A stretch of 64,000 nt of DNA from Hypericum androsaemum (lineage: Eukaryota; Streptophyta; Magnoliopsida; Malpighiales; Hypericaceae), in the NCBI GenBank assembly GCA_963995505.1, contig OZ023197.1, forward strand, positions 13,948,475 through 14,012,474, written 5' to 3'. The notes beneath the pieces were generated by a model. It was not told the DNA's origin. It searched no databases and was given only the letters and a program-made list of their open reading frames with translations. Shown here in pieces: positions 52,197 to 61,766 of the stretch. The translations under genes were made by a program, and so were the position numbers. Position 1 is the first letter of the stretch. Each line of letters starts with the position of its first letter.

Positions 52197-53115
52197 ATTC
52201 AAAATTGGTATAGAAAAAGTTTTGTATGCCTTTACAGTCCTTTATTAATCGAACACGGATCAGTGGTTTCGATAAATATCCGGTTTCTAGATAGCTTCAA
52301 CAACAACTGGGTTTGCATTTGGGCTTGTATTTGAGCTCCATTGGGCTCCCACTCTAAAACTTTTTGGGCCAATGTACCCGTACATTGCGTTAGTGGAGAA
52401 AAATAAGGAAGCTTTTTTTTTAGAAGAGAAAAATAAGGAAGCTAGCTGTACATATACGTGAGTGGTCAGCCCGTTAACACATGCCTTGCGAGGCAGGATC
52501 TGAACACGCGAAACCCAAAATTGGCGAAGAAACAAATGATCAAAACGACCACAGGCGCAGAGCGTTTCACAAAAAGGGCAACGAGGTACTACTCACAAGT
52601 TCCAATCCCGCTTTTAATTCTGTAGTTAGGCACTGGTGGCATGTGAATGGGAGCCCCAACCATTAATGCATGCAATTTCGAAATCCATATTACATTCCTC
52701 GAAATCATAACTGAGAATCATGTCTTGGATTTCAAAACACTTGGTTTTAAAATTTTACAAATGAAAAAATATCGATAAAGAGGTGTCTTTCAAAATGAGT
52801 CCAATGGTACCTAACTCTTTTAAAATCATGTCTTGGATGTCGAAAGTCTTGATTTCAAGTCTTGTATTAATAGAAATTTGTCATAAGATATTCAGAGTTG
52901 AATAATAATAGACTTTATTTTAGGAATGACTCTTTCAATGATGTTTTTTACATTCATGAGATTTGAATCGGAGATCATTTATAGTGTCTCTTAACATTTG
53001 GACAAATTCTCATCAATAAAGACACTCGGTTTTAAATATCAAAGTTCGGAAAAGAAACTAACAACTAGGTGGCATCGGCCACTGAATGACACTATTTTGA
53101 AGAGATCGGATTGAG
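52197..53115. other. Intergenic DNA, no gene recognised
   Basis: Open stretches at 52287-52535 (minus) and 52481-52666 (plus) lack recognisable motifs. Nothing else is seen. Confidence 0.4.
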
Positions 53116-53384
53116 TGGGGACTAAAGAAAATTTGTCCATAGGTGGGGACTACATTTTGGGCCGTCAGATTTGATTATCTTTAAATCTGATGGTCAATAA
53201 CCTATCAGGTGATATTGGTTTGCATGTGAAGTGATATTGGTTTGCATGTGAAGTGATATTGGTTTGCAAGACACTGGTTTACATATGAAGTGATATTGGT
53301 TTGCATGTGAAGTGATATTGGTTTGCATGTGTAGTGATATTGGTTTGAGTTAGTCCCCATGTTTGGGGACTACCCCAGTCCCCA
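53116..53384. repeat. Minisatellite of ~22 bp units inside short inverted ends
   Basis: AGTGATATTGGTTTGCATGTGA recurs about six to seven times between 53209 and 53348, one copy being rearranged (GCAAGACACTGGTTTACATATGA). The tract is bracketed by GAGTGGGGACTAAAG on the left and AGTCCCCACC on the right, so it may be the core of a small TIR element. Confidence 0.75.
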
Positions 53385-53836
53385 CCAAATCTGCCCCCTA
53401 TTTGAACATACGAGGAGATAAATCTGCGTTGTGTTCCCGGGAAAGGAGCAATAGAGATTTCCCCCGCAAGAATTCAAACTGGGTGATATGGTTCAAGCAC
53501 TTTTTGTTTAGTCCTGTAAATCATCAAATCTGGTCAAAAGAGGCTTATTAAAAAATTGAACAAAGTGCAAAGGGTAACATGCACCCCAGATCCAACCCAA
53601 TTGGTGGCTACCTGTAAAAGACTGCCCTAAACATTATCAGGAGGCATAAATAACCCGACAAAAAAAAAGCCTAATCCCATGGCACCCTCACTAATATCTT
53701 ATCTTTTCTGGTGCCCACTATTATTTTTTTAGTAGAAGTTTGGTCTTCCAAAATTCAAATTTTGGTCCTAAAACTTAATTTCAAATCCCACCATTCACCA
53801 TTTTTTCGGTGTCATCTTAATCTGAGCCAACAATTC

Positions 53837-54230
53837 TAAGATCTGAGCCACCAATCCCGTGCTCATTCTAAGATCCGTTCAGTTATCGGGACCCGTCTAA
53901 TTGGTGCAGGTGGATAATCTTGTCTCGGTTGGACTTGTTCAACTTTGGCTCTCATTTGAGTGCATCTTGTATGTATTCAAATGCCCACGAGATTGCGTCT
54001 TTGACGTGGTCTTGTAGTTATTAGCCGTAGCTTGTCTCGGCAGCTTTCGCCTCGAACGTTTTGGCTCTCGTAGCCTATCATTCGCCCTTCGCCTTCACCC
54101 ATACCTCTCTGCTCTTTTCGAATTGGTTGTCGTGTTCTGTTTCGTGTCTATGTTTGTTATGTCTGTACTTCTCTATATTTTGTTTCTGTTTATCTTAATA
54201 TAAGTTTTACGCCGCACTTCTAAAAAAAAA
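53837..54230 (+). mobile_element. 5'-truncated LINE tail
   Basis: A pyrimidine-rich stretch (GTTCTGTTTCGTGTCTATG... TTTGTTTCTGTTTATC) ending in a run of nine A residues has the look of a plant LINE 3' end, similar in style to the proven insert at 32281-32488. CAATTC occurs on both sides (about 53831 and 54231), but this is too short to prove a target duplication. Confidence 0.45.
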
Positions 54231-54367
54231 CAATTCACAACAGAGAAAGGACAGACACCATATTGAGGTACTATATTGGATTGGGTTAAGCAAAACCATA
54301 ATTGTATTGGTGAAGTACTTGTTTGGAAAGAAGTACATGTACTATTTCTTAACTTCTAGCATCAAAC

Positions 54368-54370
<3 letters not shown>

Positions 54371-54427
<57 letters not shown>
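54371..54427. repeat. (TA)n microsatellite
   Basis: About 28 uninterrupted TA units. Confidence 0.95.
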
Positions 54428-54430
<3 letters not shown>

Positions 54431-55035
54431 ATTACATGAACCCAGACGGTGGTGCCAAATTCCCACAATTTTTAAACCAGCCGGTAAGTAGACACTTATT
54501 AAATCAGCAGATTTAGATTTATGACAAATATTAAATTTGAATTTTTAATTATCCGAACCAAAGATATTTAATTAAACTAGAATTACTCTTTTGATGTAAA
54601 TGTACATTGGTACCAAATTACCATAACAAAACAAAACTAAGTTTCCTTTCTAAAAGGTATAGGAAGTTGGAACCAGTACCAAGTTCAATTAATTTCCTTC
54701 CACCACATCCAAACTTTTTCTTAACAATTTAATTAAAGTGCATCGATAATACTAATATTGGTAAGATCAAAACGCAAAGATGAGCAAATTTACAATGGGA
54801 ATATCAAATCTCAATGTCCCCCACTTCAAAAGTTCTCTCTCTCTCTCCCCCTTAACAACGACATCCTAAATGAACAACATCCAAACACTACCTAAAACCA
54901 AAAAAAAAAAGATTAAAGTTAACCACCTACCATTGAGCCAGCTAATTAACTAACTAAAGACTCCACACTAGCTAACCATAAAATCCGAGTTAAACCGGGA
55001 GGGAAAATATCCTTCAAAGAACTACTTCCGCCGGC
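54428..55035. other. 3' flank of the AT-hook protein gene
   Basis: AT-rich, includes a (CT)n run near 54835-54850. It probably contains the 3' UTR of the gene that ends at 55036. No other gene is seen. Confidence 0.45.
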
Positions 55036-55698
55036 TCAACCAGCCACCGAAGTAATAGGCGTCTTCGCCTTCGGAGGCCTCCCTCTCCCGCGCCGCTCCC
55101 CTTCCGGCGCCGGCGCCGGCGCCGGAGCGACGCTTCCAGCATCAGCGTTGGTCTTCGCCTTCTTCGGTGGCCTCCCGCGGGGCCGGCCGGAGGGCGGAGT
55201 CTTGGCTTTCGGCGGGGCCGAGGGGTCCTTGGGAGGCCGGCCGCGGCCGCGGGTAGAGGATGAGGCGGGGGCGGGAGGCGGGGCGTTGGGGTCCTTAGGC
55301 TTAGGAGGGCGGCCTCGGCCGCGGCGGGGAGGGGCGTCGGGGTCGGGGATGGAGTAGTTGTTATTGCGGAAGACGAGCTGGCCGGCTGACGTCATCGTGT
55401 TGAGGTGGTGGGAGAGGAGGTTGTTGTGCGCCGGCGAGAGATCCGGGTGTACGGACTCTATCTGCCTTGAGATCGCCGATTTGCTCGCCCCGTTCTTGTC
55501 GTTCAGCGCATTTATCGCTTCTAGTATCATCTGGAAATAGAAAAAAAAAAGGAGTGAGCTAATTATCTAAACGGTGCGTTTTGAGTGAAGGTTTAAACTG
55601 ACCTGCGGGTAGGTTGGTTGAGTGACAGCTTGCTGAGGTGGCGGTCCTTGAGGGGGCTGTTCCTGGAGGAAGGTGGGATCTCCTGTCGCTGTAGCCAT
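55036..55698 (-). CDS. HMGA: AT-hook protein with linker-histone H15 domain (HMGA type)
   Basis: Two exons, 55698-55603 and 55530-55036 (GT-AG, phase 0), encode 196 aa. Exon 1 is a Q/P-rich leader (MATATGDPTFLQEQPPQG...). The H15 winged-helix domain spans about residues 27-95. Four AT-hooks follow: GRGRPPK at 103-109, RGRGRPPK around 125-133, RPRGRPPK at 148-154 and RGRGRPPK at about 179-185, separated by Pro/Ala linkers. The architecture is that of plant HMG-I/Y (HMGA) proteins, which bind AT-rich minor grooves and shape chromatin in the nucleus. The second exon is strongly GC-rich, unlike its surroundings. Start is supported by the ATG context after the leader; the second exon also begins with ATG, so a shorter isoform is conceivable. 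Confidence 0.93.
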
Positions 55699-56038
55699 TT
55701 TGGACGTTGTTTACTTATTCCCTGTTCTTCTTTTCTCTCTCTCTTGAGAACTTAAGGAGGAGAGACTTGGAGATGGGGAGAAGGTAAATAAAGGCAAATT
55801 TAAATGGAGAATGTGGAAAGGCGGAGGATCCAATGGCTGGGGAGCGGTTTCTTGGGTGTGGGATCTGACGGGTGTGGTTTTTCTTGGATGGGAGCACGGG
55901 GATCGCTGACGTGGTAGGTTCTTCTCTTAATTGCCGTTATTCTGGTCGACACGTGTGTTCTTCTTTTTAACCTTTGGACCACAAATTTGACATCTTTTGA
56001 ACTCCCTCTAAAATTCTAGTTCGGTTCTATATTTTAAG

Positions 56039-56303
56039 GGGAAAAGTCCACTTTACTATTTTATAGTATAGTCCAAAATCACTTTAGTACTATGTAGTAA
56101 AAAATTTATCAATCGAGTCAAATCACAGACAATTTAGATCACTTAGGTCCAAGGGCAGTGCCAACTTACATCACTTTAGTACCCTCTCTGTAGACCTAAT
56201 TGATGTAAATTGGCTGTGGTTTGACTCGATTGATGAATTTTTTACCACATGGTACCAAAGTGATTTTGGGCTATACTAGAAGATACTAAAGTAAAATTTT
56301 CCC
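56039..56303. mobile_element. MITE of the GGGAAAA MULE family with perfect 9-bp target duplication
   Basis: Ends GGGAAAAGTCCACTTTACTA and (inverted) GGGAAAATTTTACTTTAGTA continue into arms of about 90 bp. TATTTTAAG flanks both sides exactly (56030-56038 and 56304-56312). It is the smallest of three relatives in the window and lies about 340 bp upstream of the AT-hook gene's ATG, so it may sit in its promoter. Confidence 0.9.
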
Positions 56304-56312
56304 TATTTTAAG

Positions 56313-57030
56313 TTGAAAATTATCAGATTTTATCTGTTTTTGATTTTTTTTTACTTATAAAATTTGAATCTAATATCTCATTAAAAGTATCCGAATATCT
56401 TACATTTGATCAACTAACGAGGTAAATGATCCTCTAACTTTTATTCATCGTCTAAAATCATACATATACAACCAATTAGGTTTAGTCTCTCAGATCATCT
56501 AAATATATATCTAAACAATACAACAAAAATCATAAATTCCATGTAGTCGTAGAAAATAATCAAGACGTAGTTTGATAACGTGTCGGCTATACAATTCCCG
56601 TACTGCCAAATATGTTGAACATGGATCAGTGAGTCTCATCACGTTAGTGTGGCTCTGGGTGCTTTATTTATTCATAAATTCAAAACCTCATTAAAAGATT
56701 GAATCAAACTCTTGTTATAATAAAATTGAGTACAATATTGAATCCTTACAATAATCGGGGTGGGTAGGTTGTCAATATTTCAATACCAAGTTACTTTCAA
56801 TTTGGGTTGTTCAAATTCCTCATTATTTTACGAGACTCTTTTTACCATCTAAGTTTTCCCATCACCTTACTCTATTCTTTCAATTATTTTATCCAAACAC
56901 AATGTTTGATGAAAAGTACCTCAATTTGTATGCATCCAAAATTATGAGAAAGAATGGGAGTTCAAGCCTAGAGATTATATACACCTATACTGCACAAATA
57001 AAGGGAAGAAACCGTTTTATAAGACTAGTA
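56313..57030. other. Intergenic between the AT-hook gene and the kinase gene
   Basis: AT-rich, no gene recognised. It probably includes the kinase 3' UTR near 57000. Confidence 0.45.
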
Positions 57031-59558
57031 CTAGCTTTTCATGGGGCGTTTACCATGAGGATCTGATCTCGGGCTGGTCCTACTAGTGGAACCTGTGGTT
57101 GTATTTGCAGATTGTGAATTAGAGCTGGAATATTCGGAAGTACGCGACTCGGAGTCGACGGACGTCCTGCCCGTCGAAGACGTCCACGGCGGCCTGCGCG
57201 ATCTTCTGTATTGAGAACTAGGGACCCCGGGTCGGACCAGTTCGTCTAGGTTGCCAGGTTTCTTGGACAACAAAACAACGACCCGGTTCATGTTCGGTCG
57301 CAGGCTGGGGTCGCCTTGTGTGCAGAGCAGCCCTATGTGAACGCATGTTTTGATCTCGTCGGCGGCGTCTGAGGTTGCGAGCACCGGGTCCACGATTTCC
57401 AAGCTCCGGTCTTTCTTATGAAGCTTGTACGCCTGGAATGCAAGGAAGTGAATCAAGACCAAAGTACAAGCTTTACTAGTCGCTAATTTTCACAACAATG
57501 TTCTTCTAGCTTACCCAATCGAGTAGATTCCGACCGTCTGCACGTTGATTAAATGACGAATTCTTCTGGCCAGTAATCAGCTCCATAACCAACACTCCGA
57601 AGCTAAAAACATCTGCCTTATCTGAAAGACGCCCGTTCATAACATATTCTGGCGCCATGTACCCGCTGTTGCCATTAGAAGAACAAATGTTATCCACTGC
57701 CTATGCCCTTGACGGTTCATCGTTACTCATCAGATTAAAGACCAGGCAAACACATACTTGGTACCAGCCACACGGGTGTTTACGTGAGTTTGATCTTCCG
57801 GAAACAGGCGAGCCATGCCAAAATCCGAGATCTTAGGGACCCACTTCTCGTCAAGTAAAATGTTGCTAGCCTTGATGTCCCGGTGGATGATGATCTTGTG
57901 CGCATCCTCGTGAAGATAAAGCAACCCCCGTGCAACACCAGTTATGATATCAAACCTCCGTTTCCAGTCGAGCAGTTGTCTTCTACTTGAATCTGCCATG
58001 AAAATTTCAAAATCTCAACTGAATCTCTAACAGCTCAAATGCGATATGGTAGGAGCCCAGACAAGGAAGGAAGTTGTGTCAATGATCAATGAAAGTGTAA
58101 ATTCAATTCGACTCAAGAATAAGAAATCGAAGCCGACTAATTATCATTGAATTGTTACAAGTATAATGTTACAAGATCAGACAAGTCATTGCAAGTTTGA
58201 CAATTGTTACCATAAAATTAGTTGTTAGTTCGGATCTTCCGCCATTATTGAAGAATCAGATATGGGGAATAGCTCCGATCCCGAAGGTTTACCATCTACA
58301 TAAACCACTCCCTTGAGTTAAGTTGGGCACTAGATTATCTTCGTGTTTTTGGTTAAATCCTTATCAGCCTGTTGGGGAAAACCAACTGAGAAAAACAATA
58401 GAAAGGATCATAACATACTCACCGAAGAGAAACTTGTCTAAGCTCTCATGGGCAACATACTCATAAACCAGTAGCTTGTCTGTGCCATGTGCACAATAGC
58501 CAAACAAATTTACGACATTGCGATGCTGGACACGTGCTAACAACTTTGCCTCATTTTCAAACTCTTTCTTGCCCTGCTTTGATGTGTTGGACAATTTCTT
58601 CACTGCAATCTCTCTACCATCATTCAACTTTCCCTGCAAACAACCGCTCCATCGGTTAGAAGCAGGCTCAATTTTCTTGCTTTCTTCGGACAAAAAGAAC
58701 GTGAGGTTACCCCTCCAAAACTAATTCATTCATACACGCCGGATCTCCTATTGCCCCTTCCAAGTCATTACAACGCAGAGCATAAGTTTGTATCTCCTAT
58801 TTCGCCTGCCAATGGGGGGAGGCACCAGTTTTCTCTAATGAGGAAATGCAAGAATGAATGCACTCAATGAACTAAACGCTCCCGAAAGCGAATTGGCACA
58901 TAAAAACCAATGTCCACAACAAATTACCAGACTCCAGAATCTGCAGTAAAATTTAGGTAAACAGGCATCAGCCCTGACCACACGAACAGTCATCAACTCG
59001 TGCATGTTAGAATCTTCATATTCAACGAAAACCTTAAGGCATAGGGTAGGTGGATGTTCCGCGCTCATTGTGCCATGACGCGAGGATTAGTACGCAATGG
59101 GCCATGGGATACCATGTTAGAATCTCCACATCTCAAGCATACCACACTTATTAGCATCCCCTAAAATCCAACTGTATGTAATCAACTAATTCCAACTTCT
59201 ACCATAACCAATCATAATAATTAAGCAACAAAATCAATACCATCTTCATAAAAATGAGAGAATTACCTTATAAACAGGACCAAAACCACCTTGGCCAAGC
59301 TTGTGGTTTGGGTGGAAGTTCTTGGTAGCTGCCACAAGGGACTCAAATGAGAAATTCTTCTGCTCTTGGGAAGCAATCCTCTCCAATTCCTCTCCATCTA
59401 CAGAACCCAAGATCAAAGATCAAAACTTTATCCCAATTCACATCAAAATCACAAGACAAAGGACAAAACATGAACTGGGTACTTCCTGGGTTACCTCTCC
59501 CTGAACTGGACCTGAAGGACCTCATCAGATTCTGCAACAAGCTCATGGACTTTGTCAT
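57031..59558 (-). CDS. Receptor-like cytoplasmic kinase, CRK/DUF26-type kinase domain
   Basis: Six exons: 59558-59495, 59397-59267, 58633-58423, 57992-57758, 57665-57515 and 57432-57031, with all splice sites and phases consistent, give 397 aa. The kinase domain has the glycine loop [10 protein letters not shown] (56-65), catalytic Lys K77 (IAVKK), HRD (172-174) with KASN, DFG (192-194) and APE (218-220). It is an RD kinase and appears active. There is no signal peptide, ectodomain or membrane span. The N-terminal ~30 residues are short and basic, and the last ~90 are Ser/Thr-rich ([19 protein letters not shown]). The sequence is of the kind annotated as cysteine-rich RLK without its extracellular part (Arabidopsis At1g70740-like, from memory). 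Such kinases act at the inner membrane or cytosol in signalling; the substrate is unknown. Confidence 0.92.
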
Positions 59559-60350
59559 GGTCGTTCATGGAATTCCAATTGATGGGAAATTAAGAGAAGG
59601 CTCTTCAATTTTATTTTCCAGCTTTGGGAAGAGAAAATGTAGGGAAATAAATGAGTACGTTGACTCCAGTTTGACCACCGAAGGGTTTTAGTGTAATTAG
59701 ACCAAGCAAGCAAGCAACCGTGGGAAATCCAGGTTTTGGACATCACGGAAAAAATTCAATACTTCGTGCAATAAGTCAATTCCGTTCGGTGTTATTTCTC
59801 TTCTTTCATCTAGATATTGGTCGTCCTAAAAAATATCTAGATAGTTGGTTAAGAACTGTTTACATTCGGGGATATCTATTTTTTGGCGAGTTTTGGTAGT
59901 TGACTATTCTCAAGTTTATTAAGTAGTAGTGTTGAAACAAATATTAGTAAATAATGGTTTAATACGAGTATGCAAATATAAATCGTAAGCATATAAAGAG
60001 AAGAGTTTAGAGGTATGCTCACAATCACACTTGTGAGTAAGTGTGTACAACCGTCTTCTTCGAGCTAGGGATTTCGGATGCAATTCTGGACGAGGCCACA
60101 GTTTTACCGTGTGCCCTTAAACTCTTATTACCCGCCTATATGCTTCAGGCCTCCGTGGGTAAGAGAGTTCCCAAGGTACAACGCCCAACCTCGTGTACAA
60201 AGGAAGCACTTTCGTACACCTTTCGAACCTTTCGTAGCCTTAGAACTCCGACACAAATGAAAGTGAGAAATGCTATGCTATGGAGGGAGAAGTAGAGAGC
60301 TCAAGGAAGAGTGTGAGCTGGGATGATTTGGAATGAAGGAGGTGGGCTCC

Positions 60351-60357
60351 TTTTATA
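60351..60357 (-). promoter_or_regulatory. LTR TATA box
   Basis: The minus strand reads CTATAAAAGG inside the LTR, a canonical core promoter. Transcription would start about 30 bp downstream, near 60320, leaving about 390 bp of R-U5. The identical 5' LTR copy would drive the element. This 3' copy points towards the kinase gene, which is on the same strand. Confidence 0.65.
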
Positions 60358-60663
60358 GGCAGCCTTGGACCTCCAACAGCCAAATTCGGATTTAATAGGG
60401 CCATTAACCCACCCATTAAATGGGCTGTTACAAGACCCATAAAACCCCCATATTCATTAGGCTGTTATCCCATTTATTGGCTTGAATTTAAATTCGAAAT
60501 TTAAATTCAAAGCCACCTGGAAGGTGAAGAAGGTTCCAGAGTGTGGGCTTGTCCAAACGGAAGTCCAAGAAGCCCAGAGGACTTTTTGGGCCTAGGATCG
60601 CTACAACAAGTCCGGCCCAGTTCTAAAAAGATAAGGCCCTGGAACCTGGAACAATTCCCACAA

Positions 60664-60785
60664 TCCCGCAACCCGCAACCCGCAACCGAGCCGGGCCGGG
60701 ACGGGACGGGACGGGACGGGGCGGGGCGGGGCGCGCGCGCGTGCGTGCGTGCGTGCCGAGCCGGACGGACGGACGGACGGACGGC
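60664..60785. repeat. Compound GC-rich microsatellite in the LTR
   Basis: In order on the plus strand: CGCAACC/CCGCAAC units, (ACGGG)n, (GCGGG)n, (GC)n, (GTGC)n and (GGAC)n, within about 120 bp. Each block differs from its neighbour by one or two bases per unit. The DNA is much richer in GC than the rest of the LTR. Confidence 0.9.
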
Positions 60786-61766
60786 GCGAGAAGCCTCTCC
60801 CTTCTCCACCAGTTTACCCATGCTAGACTTCTAGTCCCTTATAAACTTGTCTCAGCATGGTGCGCTAACCAATGTGGGATTGTGCTTATTTTAATAACAA
60901 CCATACCACTTTAAAGCCAATTTTTATTCACCCCGAGAATTGGATTTTCGCAAGTGTTATATATCGTTACGAAGCTCTATCAACGAGCTTCGTATTGACC
61001 TCACAAACACCCAAAATCAATTGGTGTGACCTTCAATTAAATTAGCTCAAAGTTGCCCACTAATTACTTAGTTATTATATTTAATTAGGATTCTCCCTCT
61101 AATTAAATATTTAGGCCAAAGCCCAATACACTCACTTGTATTGGGTCATCTCTTCCTTGGTTAATAAACCAATTCTCCAACAATCCCCCACATGAATGTA
61201 AATTGGCTTATATATAATATGAGCCTACCAATGCTACATGCAACTTGGAGTTCTGCGAGAATTTGTTGCATCAGGAAAGGTGGTTGAAAGCCTTGAACCT
61301 TCCTTAGTGAAATACCTTCGGATATACTTGCCAACCAGTGGACGCGATGCCTTGAACTGTTCGGCGTTTCATGTATACCAAGACAAAGGTACTCACACAA
61401 CTCCTTCTCAAACCACTACTTGGTTCTTTCGTTGTTGTCCATTTTGGCCCTGGACTGCCTTGGAAACATCATCGAATGCTCTAGAGATTTAGCCCTTAAC
61501 TCATCTCTCACATTCGATATAGGTGATCTCTTATAAGGAGTATCCTGCCATACCCCACTTATATATATACTCGAAGTATAAGGATCATTAAAAGCTTAAA
61601 GCTTAACCTTCACATGGACAGGTCTATCACTCTTCCGTCACAGGAATGGGCAAGGAACTCAATTTCTCGAGTGCTTTGTTCGACCCTAGCCTCACAATTC
61701 GGTTGTCCCTTTGAACCTGCAGATCAGGATTTACGATCCAGGTTGGGTTGCCATCATGGGTTTAGG

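Larger units (their letters stand above)
59930..61182 (-). repeat. 3' LTR of the copia element, 1253 bp
   Basis: On the minus strand it starts TGTTGGAG directly after the polypurine tract and ends CAACA, so the ends form a 5-bp inverted repeat. A TATAAAA box lies at 60357-60351. The length is large for copia. A compound microsatellite sits in the part before the TATA box. Confidence 0.88.

Noticed and set aside
52440..52560. Possible tRNA gene
   Set aside because: A few stem-like words (GCCTTGCGAGGC) but no T-arm consensus or acceptor pairing. No tRNA or rRNA gene was found in the window.
53209..53348. CRISPR-like array
   Set aside because: The 22-bp units are directly contiguous with no variable spacers, and the DNA is a plant nuclear sequence. 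It is a minisatellite.
60507..60834. Open frames on both strands in the LTR GC-rich tract
   Set aside because: Produced by the compound microsatellite.
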